DNA of 64,000 nt from Begonia masoniana (Eukaryota > Streptophyta > Magnoliopsida > Cucurbitales > Begoniaceae), in NCBI GenBank assembly GCA_022432975.1, contig CM039515.1, forward strand, positions 16,959,488 to 17,023,487, written 5' to 3'. Below, in pieces: positions 1-12,724 of the stretch. A program made the translations under genes and the position numbers. The notes beneath the pieces were generated by a model, which searched no databases, was not told the origin of the DNA, and was given only the letters and a program-made list of their open reading frames with translations. Position 1 is the first letter of the stretch. Each line of letters starts with the position of its first letter.

Positions 1-30
1 AATCGCAATCGCAATCGCAATCGCAATCGC
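1..30. repeat. Hexanucleotide tandem repeat (AATCGC)5
   Basis: Five perfect copies of AATCGC start at the first base of the window, so the array probably continues to the left. It lies next to a GC-rich minisatellite. Confidence 0.95.
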
Positions 31-40
31 ACTTCGCAGA

Positions 41-143
41 CTCGCCGTCTCTCGTCCTCGCCTGCTGTTGCCTCGCCGTCTCTCGCCCTCGCTTGCTGTT
101 GCCTCTCTGTCTCTCGCCTGCTGTTGCCTCGCCGTCGCTCGCC
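41..143. repeat. 31-bp minisatellite, about 3.3 copies
   Basis: Units begin at 41 and 72 (31 bp each), then 103 (25 bp, internally deleted) and 128 (partial). Each unit starts CTCGCCGTCTCTCG and ends TGCTGTTGC. The stretch is pyrimidine-rich on the plus strand. No coding role is evident. Confidence 0.85.
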
Positions 144-875
144 ATAATCTGTGTTTTTCCAGAATGTTGTGGTGAGTAGAAAAATTTGGGGTTTGTTTTT
201 TCGGTTATGAGGATGAAATCCAACTATTTATGTATGAAAAACGTACCTATTTTGACGTTTATTAACAATATGCTCCATTCCCTCTCAGATCTAGTGGTTT
301 TCTTCCATTTACAGGGATGGTTTTTTGGTTCTGCTTAAATGGGGGTTTGCTTAAGCACCAGCATTAAAGCTGAAAGCCCATAAAATACAGGTACTCGTAG
401 CTGCAAACTTCATTTCCATGGCGATTTTTTTATTCAAAAAGGTCATCCTCTCTCTCTCTCCCCTCTGCACCACAGTTTTCCTTCAGATTTGGGTTATTTC
501 TTACCAGATGGCTTTCTTGCTAAATTTGTTCTAAAAACTTGTCTTTTCAGTTGTGGAAGATACTGATTGTTGAGACCATAAGTTGTACTACTTATGAAAT
601 TTTCTTTTCCTTTTGAAAAAAAAAACAAACAAACGGGAGACCAGAATTCTGGTCCGGTTCCGGAAAATTTTTTTTGACTTATTGGTCCAAATATTTGAAA
701 ATTGAATTTTAGTGGTTCGATCTTAATCTCTCCAAAAACCGGACCGACCCGGACCACGATCACCTAAATGGCTTCCTTCCCTCGCTTTTCCTTTTATTTC
801 CCCCTCTCTCTCTACACCCGATCGGAGAAGAACGAATAATCCAACTGATTTTGAATTTCAGGCGGAGAACGAAGA
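144..875 (+). promoter_or_regulatory. Upstream region and probable 5' UTR of GCP2
   Basis: No gene is recognised here. CT-rich tracts near 449-463 and 804-815 and the CT-rich stretch just before the ATG at 876 are typical of plant core promoters and leaders. A possible 3' splice site (TTTCAG, ending at 860) lies 15 bp before the start codon, so a 5' UTR intron cannot be excluded. The transcription start was not located. Confidence 0.4.
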
Positions 876-3800
876 ATGATGGAGATTCCAGCTACCGCTT
901 CAACATCTTGTCCTTCGTCTCCTCGCTGGAATCTCGAAAGGCCTTTCCTCACTGGTCGTTTTCATCAGGTTTTTCTCACTCTCTCTCTCTCTCTCTCTCT
1001 CTGTTTCTTCTTTATCTTCTCTTCGATCAATTAGACTACCATAATGTTTTGGAGACTCCAGTTTTTTTTTCCGCTCGTTTTTTAAATTTTTGTGAAATGT
1101 GTACTTGCTGAAGCGCTTTGTTCCATTGCAAGTAGCAGAGCATTTTATTTCTTTCAATTCGTGCCTTGTTCATTTTATCTTCGACTAATTAGACTATGGC
1201 TGCTCAATGTGTTGGAGGTTTCAGTTCTTTTCTTCAATTTGTGTTTTAGTGTTTGGTGAAATTTCAGTTCCTTCACTTTGTTTTTTTAATTGTGGGCAAA
1301 ATGTGTTCAAGCTGAAAACTTTTGTTCCATTGCAACAGATTTCCCAGTTTGAATTTGTCGAAGTAGTAGAACTTTTGCTTATTGAACTTTTGTTTTTCCA
1401 TTTCTAATGCTTCCTAACTCAGTGTCCTTGGTACTTTTTAGGAAACAAAGGCTTCTCGTTTAGGCGAAGGAAAAGGGTATGCCAATGATGCCTTCAGGTA
1501 TGGCTGTTTCATGATTTTGTGATTGGGTGTATATTTCACGTCAGAGATCTTATAATCAACAATTAATTCTTAGGATCTAAGACTTTATCTCCTTCATGTT
1601 TTCGTGTATGTAAGCAACATGAGATTGGATAACGCCATAGGCTGTTATGACACTGCTGTTCAGGTATGATCCTTACATCTAAGCATTCGAAAGGTTCAGT
1701 TGAAATCTTCACTTTGAATTTGTAAAATAGATAAAGAAAAAGATGAATTTATGCTACTCTATTAAATTGATCGAGAAAAAAAGTGTTATCTAAATTACAT
1801 CTAACTTTCTAAACGTTTCTATGGCTGGAACTAGTCCTGACTCCGTCTATGAATTTAACTTGGTTGACAGTACTGCCTGTTAGGCAGGTTTGTTTTTAAC
1901 TATATGTTTGTTTAAAATGTCTCTTAGGTCCCTAGATAGATTTTTTTGACTTGAAAAGTGCCAATTGATTTGAGTTCCGATGTGGTCGCTAGTTTTTGTG
2001 ATGTGCTCAAGATTACCTGTGCAAAAGATTGTTTGTACTAGTAGTCATATGTATCATAGAAATCCTTTTTTTTTTGCCCTTTGTATGCAGGAACTTATTG
2101 TGATAGATGATCTCCTTTCTGTATTGGTTGGCATTGAAGGACGCTATATTTCAATCAAGCGAGTTCGTGGAAAAGATGGCGAGGTTACTTGCCAGATTGA
2201 TTCTTCTATGGATTTAGCGCTTCAGGTATGTTGTGAAGGATAAAGAAAATCTTTCTCAGTTTAATCCTTTTATTTCTAAGTTTATGGTTGAACTATTATT
2301 GACTGTTAAAGTAGTAGTATTATGATTTGTGCTGGGTTTCTTCATGTTCACGTCTACGTTTAAGGATTTTTTACTAACCCATCATGGGTCATTTATGTCT
2401 GCTATCTGATTTGAATATTTGCCTTATATTACTCTCCAAACTAATCAACGCAGGAACTAGTGAAAAGAATATTTCCTTTATGTGAGAGCTTTATCTTGAT
2501 TAATCAGTTCGTGGAAAGAAGGTCTCAGTTCAAAGATGGCTTAGTTAATCACGCCTTTGCGGCGGCATTGAGAGCACTACTTTTAGTAAGTCCGTTTATC
2601 ATCTTCCTATATGATTGCATCGTGCTGTCATTTTTTTGTTGTTGAAAATGAAGACCTAAATAGTTACATATTTTTACTTTTTCAAACTCTGTTTATTTTC
2701 AGGAAAAAGAAGGCAGCCTTTGTCTAGAAATAAAAACTTGTATTAAGCAAAATATGTAGTGTTGCAATAAAGAACCTTATGTTATCCTATGAGGGTAGTT
2801 ATATTATCATCTGTAAAACTGAAAGTGTCAACATGTCATTCTTCTAAAATTTCATGGAGTTTTATTTTCCATCAAAAATGGAAATGCACTCATATTGACC
2901 ATTTTCATGAGACGATCACTTCCATCCACAGCACCTTAGGGATTCTTTCATGTCTTGGTAATTCTGTAGGCATGCATAATGTTCAAAAGTCCCTAAATGA
3001 CAATTTGTGATGCTTTTTGGTATTTTATCGTCTGAATTTCAGGAAATAATGTCTATTTATCCTCTAATTATTGTTTAACTTTCTTCTTCTTTGCCCGACC
3101 TACACGCTATGTTGAGATTAAACTACTGCTTTCAGGAGTCATCTCTTGCATTCATTAGTTGTTTGTTAGATTTTTTCCAGCAGGGGCTCTTTCCTTTGTT
3201 ATCTTGTACATTCTCTTCCTAAATACAATTCATTTCTTATTTAAAAAAGAAGTCATCTCTTGCATTAATAAGAAATAGTTGTATTTAAAATTTGGGAAGG
3301 GTCTTCCTGTATCTCCTTTTATTGAAACAAGTTTTTCTTTTTCTAGTTAGTGCAGATTTTACAAGTTTTTATTTAATTTATGGATGTGCAGATATATAAT
3401 TTTTGATGATTGGTTTTATTGAATGTCATTGTAGCTATTGAATTCTTTTATTATCAAGTAAAATTTTGAAATGAACATAACGAAGCTTGAGATTGTTGGA
3501 ATTTTAGTTGATTTACGAAATATAGATCACTTTCACTTGAATTTCTGCTTTTCCTGTAAAGGTTCTTAGTTATGTTAATATATTCCTGTTAACTTGCCAC
3601 CATCTTCTATGGTTTTTGACCATAGGATTACCAAGCTATGGTTGCCCAGCTTGAGCACCAGTTCCGACTTGGAAGACTATCCATACAAGGATTGTGGTTT
3701 TACTGTCAGGTTTGAGCTTCTCTAGATCTATGAAATCATTTCTATGTGCCATCAGTTATAACAATTTTTTTTGCCAATTCATCATTGCAGCCCATGATGG

Positions 3801-6800
3801 GGTCAATGCAAGCATTGTCTGCTGTAATACAAAAGGCTTTGGGTAATAATTATGCAGGTTCTGCAGTTCTTAATCTGTTGCTTGGCCAGGTGATTACTTA
3901 TATCCAAGAACTTATCATCTTTTAATGTGGCTTCCATGGGCAGAAGATTTAAATGTTTCCAAGTTTCATTTATGTAGAATCACTCTTTCATTTCCGGTTA
4001 TTATTATTTTTCCCAGGCTAAGGCTATGGCTGGTGATGGCTCCATAAGGTCTTTGCTCGAAAAAATGATAGAATGTTCAAGCAATGCTTATCTAACCATC
4101 CTAGAAAGGTACATTTTGCTAATCTTGTGTTATAAAAGGTAATAATGTATTGTATTAAGAGTATTTTAGGAAATATGCCTTTGTAGTTTTTAGTTTGAAT
4201 TATAGATTAAATATAGGATGGGGAGTAAAAGAAAGAAGACGGTTGAATTATCCAAGGATTTTGATTTGGAATGAGGAGGATTGCAGAACCTCGAACAGGG
4301 AGGGATAGCAGACCCACAAATTTATGCTAAAGTATTGTATTTTACGCGTTTATAAATATATGAGCGTGTTGGTGTGTACTGTTATTGTGAATTTGATATT
4401 TATTGTATCAATTCCTATCATCCTGATGCTGTTAAGAATTAAGACTTTTTATTTTATTTGATTATTTTTAAACTTCTATCTTACTGACATTATGAAATTC
4501 AAGTAAAAGATGTGGAAATCAAAACGATTTTACAACATTATTAATTATCTCATATACTTAATTGTGTTGCCTTGTCGCTGCAAAAAAAGATAAACTAAAT
4601 AGGGAAAACAATTCGCTTTCTGTAAAAGAACAAACACATACAAGTTAAGTGACGAATATCTTTCAGAATTGTTTGTGATAAAAATTGTCTTTTCAATCTA
4701 TCCTAAAATTAGGGGAGCATATTGATATGTAGGTTCCTTTGATTGTTAAAACTTATAGTCGGAGTAAGAAGAGAGAAGAATAAAGAGAAATAGGCACTTA
4801 GTATGACTTGAATAATTCTAGTTGTAGCAGTTATTATCGTTAATAATTGTCTAAGGAAAGTTTAAAAAAAGGGGAGTTAGTTGTAAGGGGTGTGAAAAAT
4901 ATGTGGGAAAGAAAAAGTTTGTGGAATAGTTTCTTGTGAATGTTATCTTTTGTAGTCTTTGTGAATAAAAGTAGAAGCAATTTTTTCTCATTTGAATTAT
5001 TGTAGATTTTGGGAGTTATTGTATATATCTTTTTACTTAGTGATCTTCTTTCTATTCATCATTTTTCATTTTCTCACTTTTCAATCATACTCGTGATTTT
5101 TTTGAGCAACTCACATTTAGTTTCTATTTTTGCTATTGAATTTGTTTAATAAATTTGGTAGTAGAGTTTTGAAGTTCATCTACCACTCTCCTTCACCATA
5201 TGTGACATTGTTATTTTCTCACTAAAATTTCAGGTGGGTCCATGAAGGAGTTATTGATGATCCTTATGGTGAATTTTTCATTGCGGAAAACAAATCTATC
5301 CAAAAAGTATGATATTTACACACGGTGAACTTTAATATGCAGAGAATTTCTTTTGGTCGGATGGTTAATATATTTGTATTTCAGGCAAAATGCAATTTAG
5401 ATTATGATCTTGTAGACACTTCAATTTTTTTTTTTTTTCCAAACACTATAGACATTGATATTTTGTGATCAACAAGTATGCCACTACCGTTATTTAATAT
5501 GTTAAATCTATAAATTTATTTTTATTTTAATTCTAATTCAAATTAATCTCATGTGTTATATTTTTCAAAAACAATGATTTCTCGATTGTCTATTTCGCAC
5601 ATTTGCTACAATTCTTCTAGATTCAATTAGAGAGTGGAACACATGATTTTCTGTTGGGTCTAGAAGTGAGTTAGAATTAGAAAGAAAGTCAGACATATAC
5701 ATTCCGTGTGAATGGATTGAAGAGATTAAATAATGACAATGGTATGTTTTCTAATATCCAAAATGTTGATGTCTGTTTTATTAAAAAAAAAAGTTTAAGA
5801 TATCCTTTGTAAATGATTCATAAGTTTAGGGTCCAAATTGCATTTTACTTTTGTATTTTCATCAAATATTTTGCACTCTTGCTATATCTCTCTCAATAAA
5901 GTGTAGTAACCTTTTGTTTTTTTGGTTGATTTTGGGCACTTTAGTGGATTCCTTATCCACGTACCTTTTCTTTTAATACAAACTTCTGAGTTTTACAAGA
6001 AAAAATACCTTTTTTCCAGGAGAGCCTGTATCAGGATTACGATGCAAAGTATTGGAAACAACGGTACAGTCTCAAGGATGGCATTCCTAGCTTTCTGTCA
6101 ACTACTGCTGAAACTATTTTGACAACCGGAAAATATTTAAATGTCATGAGAGAGTGTGGCCACAATGTTCAGGTTTTTTATTTCATTTATTTTCTATTTA
6201 CTGTGCCTTTTAGATATTAAAATAACAACAATAAATAATAGAAGAATACTTGTCATCTATGTCATTTTGAATGTGCCCATATTAAAAATGTGTGTGCAGG
6301 TCCCTGTATCAGAAAATTCAAAATTAATGAGCTTCGGCTCAAATCATCAATATCTGGAGTGCATTAAAGCTGCTTATGATTTTGCTAGCAGTGAGCTTCT
6401 AAAACTCATCAAAGAAAAGGTTGATTATCATGCCTAGAAGTTTCCCTTGTTGCATTTAGTTTATCTTATCATGCTTGAAATGTTGCGATGCATGTAATTA
6501 CATGAAAATAGTGGTAATTCTTCTGGTGGCTTACCATTTATTATCCTTTTAGTGTGATCTAATGGGGAAGTTGCGGTCGATAAAGCATTATCTTCTACTT
6601 GATCAGGTACCTGTGTATTTCCATCCTTTAATTTTTTTTTTTCGATGCTTTTTCCATGGATCTGAGAATTAAAATAGTTTTTCTGTTTTTTTTATAGAGA
6701 ACAGAGAAAATATAAATAACTAGATTAAGATTCATACTAAAGGACTTTTGCTGTGAGAAATCCAACAAAAAAAAAATGGTGACCGAAACTCTGAGGTTAA

Positions 6801-9800
6801 TAATCCAGCTTGGTGCACATATTTAGGTTCAAACACCCATACTAAGAAGATTTAAATATAAAAAACCAACCATTTAATAACCGCGTATTGATGTGGAATG
6901 GAGAGGACATGAAATATTTCATTACAGAGATTGAACAAGGCTAAAAAGAGGAATCTATACCAAATACTTCTCTGAAATGGAAACAAGTCCTGCAATCTCT
7001 GTAATTCCAAATTTCTAGCATTGCTACATTTACAATTGCATCTCGTTTTTTTTGAAAAACTGTGTTGGATCAATATTGACTCTGATAGACAAAAGCTAGT
7101 TGTTGAGAACAATATACGAAATGGGAATTTTGGTTATGTTTAGCTGAATTGGCATTATTACTTGTCCAAAGTTTGTTATTTTGTAGTGGAGTGTGTTAGC
7201 AAAATGGGGGTTAGAGAGAGTTATAGAAGGAAGAGAACGTTGCAAGGAGGGGGGTATGATTAATGATATTTCTAGAGAATAGTATTCAGCATTAGGAATG
7301 GGAGTCCTCGATCTTGAGGGTGTTTTCCTGAGCTTGTGGAGTAAGGTTTTCCAATACAAGCATGACTGTTTGTTCTTGTGATTAAATAGAGATTCTTGTT
7401 CAATTTCTACTATCGTGTTATTTTTTGAAATGGGTTCATATGTCTATGATAGGGATTGCCACATCGTTGATAGTCTCACAAAGAAAACTAAATTAAACAC
7501 AAGTGCATTCAACACAGTTTATTCATAAAACAAAAATTACCCAAAGCAAGCATAAATTCGAGAGTATGCTCTTTCTACTCATACCAAACTAGAAATTCTC
7601 AAAAAATAACCGTAAAAATTTCTTTCATTTCGTCCACAATTTATTCTTTAATTCAAACTAGAATCTATTAATAACATATTATTTTAATTAGCATTAATAC
7701 AATATATTATTTTTCTCTAAGAAAGTAATTTTGGGTCTTTCCTTCCTAACAGTATATCACTGAACTATCCTAAATTCATTTTGTAGTGGAACATCAAATG
7801 TGATATCATCTTTAGTACCTTCATTTTTCAATTTTAAGCTACCTGGTGGAGATAAATGTAGAAAAACTAATAAATAAATATTTTAGAGGGATCTAAATGG
7901 AAGCAGTTGTGTTTGAATAAAGGTGAAGGGATCTCATCATTGTTTTTTTTTTTTAAGGTCTCTTTGGTTCGTTTCCATAGGTTGAATTCCTAATCCTCCA
8001 CTATTGCGTAATTTTATTCAATATACTTGTTTCTTATATAAAAAAAAAAAAAAGATGAAGTCTCTTTGGCTTTGTTGATTATAATTATTTCTCCTATATT
8101 GTCAGCAAGGGTACACATTCTATCAAGCATTACTTGACTGGCACCACAAAAAATTATAATGTGACTCGATCACTGTGGATAAAAAATTGATGCAGGACAT
8201 ATAAATTAGTTAGAGAAGGCAAGAACAAGAATTGTTTGTTCGGAGTCATCCATGCTTCTAGATTTGTGCAAGATACTACATAACAACTTTTGACTACTGT
8301 TATGGCTGTTATGGCTGTTTTGTCCTGTTATAGTCATTTCGAAGTTCATCTCTCTAACTACTGCTTTGCTGTTATGGATGTTTTTTTGTAAATTACCATG
8401 TTACACAACTTCAGGGTGATTTCTTGGTTCATTTTATGGATATTGCTCGAGAAGAACTAACAAAGAAGCTCGATGAGATTTCAGAGGAGAAGTTACAGGT
8501 TTGGTATTAACTTCTTTCCTGTGTCTTTGTGAGTAGGTTTTATTGCTGTCATTTCTTTGACGCTATCATAAATTGTTTTTGTATAAGATATCTCTTAAGT
8601 ATATGATGACAAGATTTAAAGATGAGCATTGTTGTTTGATTAGTCTTTACTAGACCTTGCTCTGCGAAGCACAGCAGCTGCTGCAGATCCTTGTCACGAG
8701 GATTTAACATGCTGTGTGGTAAGAAATTACTCCTCGCTGCATTAAATGGCTATGATAGGAATGAAAATGCGTAATTTTGGGTTTCATCAATTTTGACTTT
8801 CAGGAAAGATTGTCTCTGCCTAAAAGCTTACGTAGACTCAAGGTTCCAATTGATAACAGGATGAATCTTGATAATGGTGATCTAGAGGAACCATTAAACA
8901 TCAATGGGCTGGAAACCTTTTCTTTAAGTTATAAGGTACTGTCAACTTGTTAAACAGGACTGTGTTTTGTTTTATCTCCACTGTTTTTAAATGACCTGGA
9001 AATATGGATACCCCTTGAAGTGATATAGGAGTGAAACTGAATGAAGTTTTGTATTTCTATGATTTTTCCTTGCTATATTTTTTTATGAACTTATGTTACC
9101 TCCTGATTCTATTATAATTATTGTATAAGAATCTATGTTACTGTACAGAAATGTACTAAATGACCAATGTCGTAGTGTCTATATTTGTGCAATGATAGAA
9201 CATTATATTTCAAAATTCAGTTCATACATCAATTTAGAGGCTTCATTTTTGGTATATCAAAGTTTTAGCTTTGATAAAAATACAAATTCATTTACTTTCT
9301 TGTGTTCAAATATTTGTGCAGGTTAGATGGCCATTATCTATTGTTATATCAAGAAAAGCACTAGCAAAATACCAGATAATTTTCCGCTTTCTTTTCCACT
9401 GTAAACATGTGGAAAGGCAGCTTTGTGGGGCATGGCAAGTTCATCAAGTAAGAATAAGATGGTTTAATGAATGCAGTCATGTAACCCCGCTCTTTTAAAA
9501 TCTATTAATTTTTTCCACTGTATATACAGGGAGTTCGTTCTCTTAAAATGCGCGGTACTTCCATCCCAAGATCATCCCTACTTTGCCGTAGTATGCTTAA
9601 GTTTATCAATAGCCTTTTACACTATCTGACATTTGAGGCAGGTTCTTACTTTGAAATAGCTCGAGCCTGTCTATACCCTTATTGCATGTTTTGCTTGCTT
9701 GTCTTTTTTTCATTAGTCATTTCTAGTTGGATCATATTATCTCAGATAAGTTCATGTACCCTGTAATCTCCCCCATCTACCGTGCTTGGATGCCCTTTTG

Positions 9801-11107
9801 CCTTTCAACTCTATATTATTAAAATATCAAGGGCGAACCTTCTTTTGTGTTTTAGGTTATCGAACCAAACTGGCATGCAATGCATAACAGACTCCAGACT
9901 GCAAAAAGCATAGACGAGGTCTGTTTTCTTTGTCAGCCTGTTTTAGTGGATTTTGGCTATATGTAATTGGGAGGGGGCGGTTGTTTTTGTATGTTGGTTT
10001 AGTATATATCTTATGAAACCCATTTTTAACAGGTTATCCAACATCACGATTTCTTCCTTGATAAGTGTCTGAGAGAATGTTTGCTTCTTTTGCCAGAATT
10101 GCTTAAGGTTAGTTCTGAATGTATTTACTTTGAATTGAATTTTCTTACAGTTATTTATATTAGTTTGCATGTAGGAGCGCATGTCTTTATATATGTACTT
10201 TAGGAGATCTATAAATGTGAAAAATGTTTTGGATTTTCTTCAATTTGTTAGGCTGTAGGTAATTCTGGTATTTTTTTTCTAATTTTAATTCAGAAACATT
10301 CTGGTCGAATAAAGTAATCAAGTCTATCCCATGAACTTCAATGAAAATAGAATAGACCTAGGCAATGCACTGTTCTGCCTCCTTCCTCCTCAATGATAGA
10401 AATTAGAACAACTACCCCCTCTTTTTTTCTTTCCTTTTCCTGTTTCTTGTCCAGCTTGTTAAAGAGCTTGATCTTTGAAAAAAAAGGACGCTGGTTTTCT
10501 CTATTTTATTAACGAGTTTCCTAAATACAGAAGGTGGAGAGGTTGAAGGTATTGTGTTTGCAATATGCAGCAGCAACTCAGTGGCTAATCGTGTCATCAA
10601 TTGATCTACCAAAGCGCGAAGAGATATCTGATGACCCCATTGGCTCTGACAAAATCAAACAAAGGACTTTAAGAAGTCCATCCCAATCCCTAAAATTAAC
10701 CAACACGGACGTCTCGGCGACTGAATCTATTCTGTAAGTTTGTGAAATGTGGTTAAATACACAAAGTTTGATGATAGATCTCAAAGGATTCTCTAGGAAA
10801 ATAAGCATATAATTCTATATATTTCAGGATATACCTTTTTTCTTATTTATTCCAAGGATAAACACTAGATGATGTTTCTTACTGGTCCATTAGATCATGT
10901 TTCTTACCGATCCATTAGGATAACACGACGAACTTGCGATAATTTAATGTTTTTCATACCTCGTTGAACTGCAGAAAATTCGAGAGGGAATTCAATTGGG
11001 AACTTCAGAGTCTCCGGCCAATTCTTAGTAAAAACTCGCAGGCAGAACCTTATTTAACTCATCTCGGACAGTGGATTCTCGGGATAGAGACGACCGGTAA
11101 GTTTTGA
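876..11107 (+). CDS. GCP2: Gamma-tubulin complex component 2 (Spc97/Spc98 family)
   Basis: Conserved subunit of the gamma-tubulin complex that nucleates microtubules at the plant cortex, nuclear envelope and phragmoplast. I assembled 21 exons: 876-968, 1442-1497, 1615-1663, 2091-2225, 2454-2585, 3626-3709, 3791-3889, 4017-4108, 5234-5306, 6020-6172, 6300-6419, 6553-6606, 8415-8498, 8644-8718, 8804-8935, 9322-9447, 9530-9637, 9856-9918, 10033-10107, 10531-10733, 10975-11107. All phases join, giving about 712 residues. Recognisable GCP2 segments include [14 protein letters not shown] (N-terminus), [57 protein letters not shown] and [14 protein letters not shown] (C-terminus). The start is the first of two adjacent ATGs. 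Exon 3 could instead begin at 1624, also in frame. All introns look GT-AG except intron 17 (GC-AG). No disabling changes were seen. Identity rests on recall of the plant family. Confidence 0.94.
977..1002. repeat. (CT)n microsatellite in GCP2 intron 1
   Basis: A nearly pure CT dinucleotide run just inside the first intron. It is probably length-polymorphic. Confidence 0.85.
3137..3266 (+). mobile_element. 98-bp polyA-ended insertion (5'-truncated LINE-like) in GCP2 intron 5
   Basis: A perfect 16-bp direct repeat, AGTCATCTCTTGCATT, flanks the insert (3137-3152 and 3251-3266). The inserted 98 bp (3153-3250) end in CATTTCTTATTTAAAAAAG. A long target-site duplication plus an A-rich 3' end is the hallmark of L1-type target-primed reverse transcription. 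The body has no coding capacity, so it is either the 3' end of a LINE or a SINE. The family is not identified. Confidence 0.75.
7958..8069 (+). mobile_element. Short polyA-ended insertion in GCP2 intron 12
   Basis: The 10-bp word GTCTCTTTGG occurs at 7958-7967 and again at 8060-8069. Between them lie 92 bp ending CTTGTTTCTTATAT plus a run of about 14 A. The 3' end resembles the insertion at 3153-3250 (TTTCTTATxTAAAA), suggesting the same LINE family. A few bases (GATGAA) lie between the A run and the second repeat, so the exact end is uncertain. Confidence 0.5.
9638..9855 (+). other. GC-AG intron (GCP2 intron 17)
   Basis: The exon ends TTTGAG and the intron starts GCAGGT; the acceptor is TTTTAG before GTTATCGAACC. 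Only this junction keeps the expected FE-VIEPNW reading. Using the GT three bases downstream breaks the frame. GC donors are a known minor class in plants. Confidence 0.8.
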
Positions 11108-11614
11108 AGCCTTGACCTTTTTGTGATTTGTAATTAATATGCTTGTGTAGGGTGTTGTGAGAGTCAATCAGTCAAGCTTTACGCATTAAGAGCTTTGTTT
11201 GTGTGCTTTCTGATTTTGCTGTACTTCCATAAGACTTCTCATCATCTTTAATGCCTAATTCCGAGATTACTTTTGCGTTTCTTTTTCATATATTATGGTT
11301 TCAATTATTTCTTAATAAATACTTATCATTATTTAGTTAATTTAGTCTAAACATTACTCGATAGTTAAGGTTACATGTTCACTACAAATCTTAAATATTT
11401 TTAAAATTATGAAAATAAATGTTGAAAATTAAGCATATTTATTTATTAATATCAACAAATATATTAATTTTTGTGAAATAAACATTGAACTCTTGGTTTT
11501 CAGGTTTTGTGAGAGTATGCTAATATAATTTATTATGTTAAGAAATTGAGACTTGATTAAATTATGTTAAGAAATTGAGAATCATAATATTGTTGCTCTG
11601 GGTTCTAGTTTTAT
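11108..11614 (+). other. 3' flank of GCP2, AT-rich, no gene seen
   Basis: Holds the 3' UTR of GCP2 and AT-rich spacer up to the Mutator-like element. A 20-bp phrase containing AAATTATGTTAAGAAATTGAG-type words recurs near 11535-11580. No polyadenylation site could be fixed with confidence. Confidence 0.5.
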
Positions 11615-11623
11615 TATTTTAAA

Positions 11624-11755
11624 GGGAAATGTTAATTTCAGACTTTAATGTATGAGGTCATTGGTCATTTGATTCCTAATATTTTTTTTTACTCAATCAG
11701 ACCCTATCGTATATACCATTTGCAATTCAAACTCTCTCGTTAAATTTTGCACGTG
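11624..11755 (+). repeat. Left terminal inverted repeat of the MULE
   Basis: Pairs with 13082-13233 in inverse orientation. The right arm is about 20 bp longer because of small insertions near its inner end. Confidence 0.85.
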
Positions 11756-11760
11756 TTTTG

Positions 11761-11800
11761 CATGTGTCTTGTGAAAACCCCATGTGTCTTGTGAAAACCC
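11761..11800. repeat. Perfect 20-bp tandem duplication inside the MULE
   Basis: CATGTGTCTTGTGAAAACCC occurs at 11761-11780 and again at 11781-11800 without mismatch, just inside the left TIR. Confidence 0.95.
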
Positions 11801-11860
11801 CCAAATATCCTTATTTTCCTTTCTCTCTTGGATCTTACCACTTCCTCTCTTATGTAGAAA

Positions 11861-11936
11861 GATTTTCGGTTCAAATTGGGATTGTGATTGGAAGTTCCGA
11901 TTTTCGGTTCAAATTGGGATTGTGATCGGAAGTTCC
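11861..11936. repeat. 38-bp tandem duplication inside the MULE
   Basis: Two units of 38 bp (11861-11898 and 11899-11936), each containing TTTTCGGTTCAAATTGGGAT, with one visible difference. Confidence 0.92.
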
Positions 11937-12724
11937 GAACCAATTCTCCATTTGTAAAATTTGGATAGAGTTGATCGGAGGAGCTGAATATGAGTTAACT
12001 AAAAGAGGTGAAATTGACGAATAGCCATAGACGAGCAAGAGAGAATACTCAAATGGCTTTTAACTGCAGAGTTAGTCAACTTTCCCTTCTTGCTTCCTTC
12101 CATCATGCCCCATCAGTTTCAATCCACACTCAAAATTTTGCACTTTTTCTAAATTCACACAACAAAAAAATAGTAAAAGATCTCGTTCACACGTCGGAAT
12201 CGATTGATCTTTTTCCGATCTCCAAAGCCGATCAAAAGTCGGTGTTGGTCGTATAAGCACACATCTCCCTCAAAATCAATAAAAATTGACGAGGCGACTT
12301 CTGTTCGTTCTTTCCCTGATCAATTCACGTGGGAAAATTTCAAAGTGGGTGATGAACACTATTTGAGGGAGGGGTCCACTTCTTCCTCCATTTCTGCGTT
12401 GATTCAACGTATAATCATTTTCTGAATTTTCTTCAGTGCTACTCAGATGGATTCCATTTTTTCATTGATCTCATCAATTTCTGCTTAAATTGTTTGTAAA
12501 TCGAACTATCACTATCCCCTCTCTCTCTTTGTTCTTTTTCAGAAAAGCAGAGACGCAAGTGGAAAGATGACGAGGAACCATAATTACTCGGTTTTGTTGA
12601 CTTTCCACTACGCTTGCATCCACTGTCTCCTTGGAATGTTCATATGTTCTTCTCTTTAACGTTGGAAAGTGTCGTACAGAGAATCAGAGAACATTATTGA
12701 ACATTTCTTCTTCTCTCTGAGATG

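Noticed and set aside
6852..7359. Minus-strand open frames in GCP2 intron 12
   Set aside because: No similarity to a known protein and no splice or promoter support; AT-rich intron sequence gives such frames by chance.
9635..9641. Possible loss-of-function splice mutation in GCP2 exon 17
   Set aside because: GCAGGT is a legitimate GC donor with strong complementarity to U1, and all other exons are intact.
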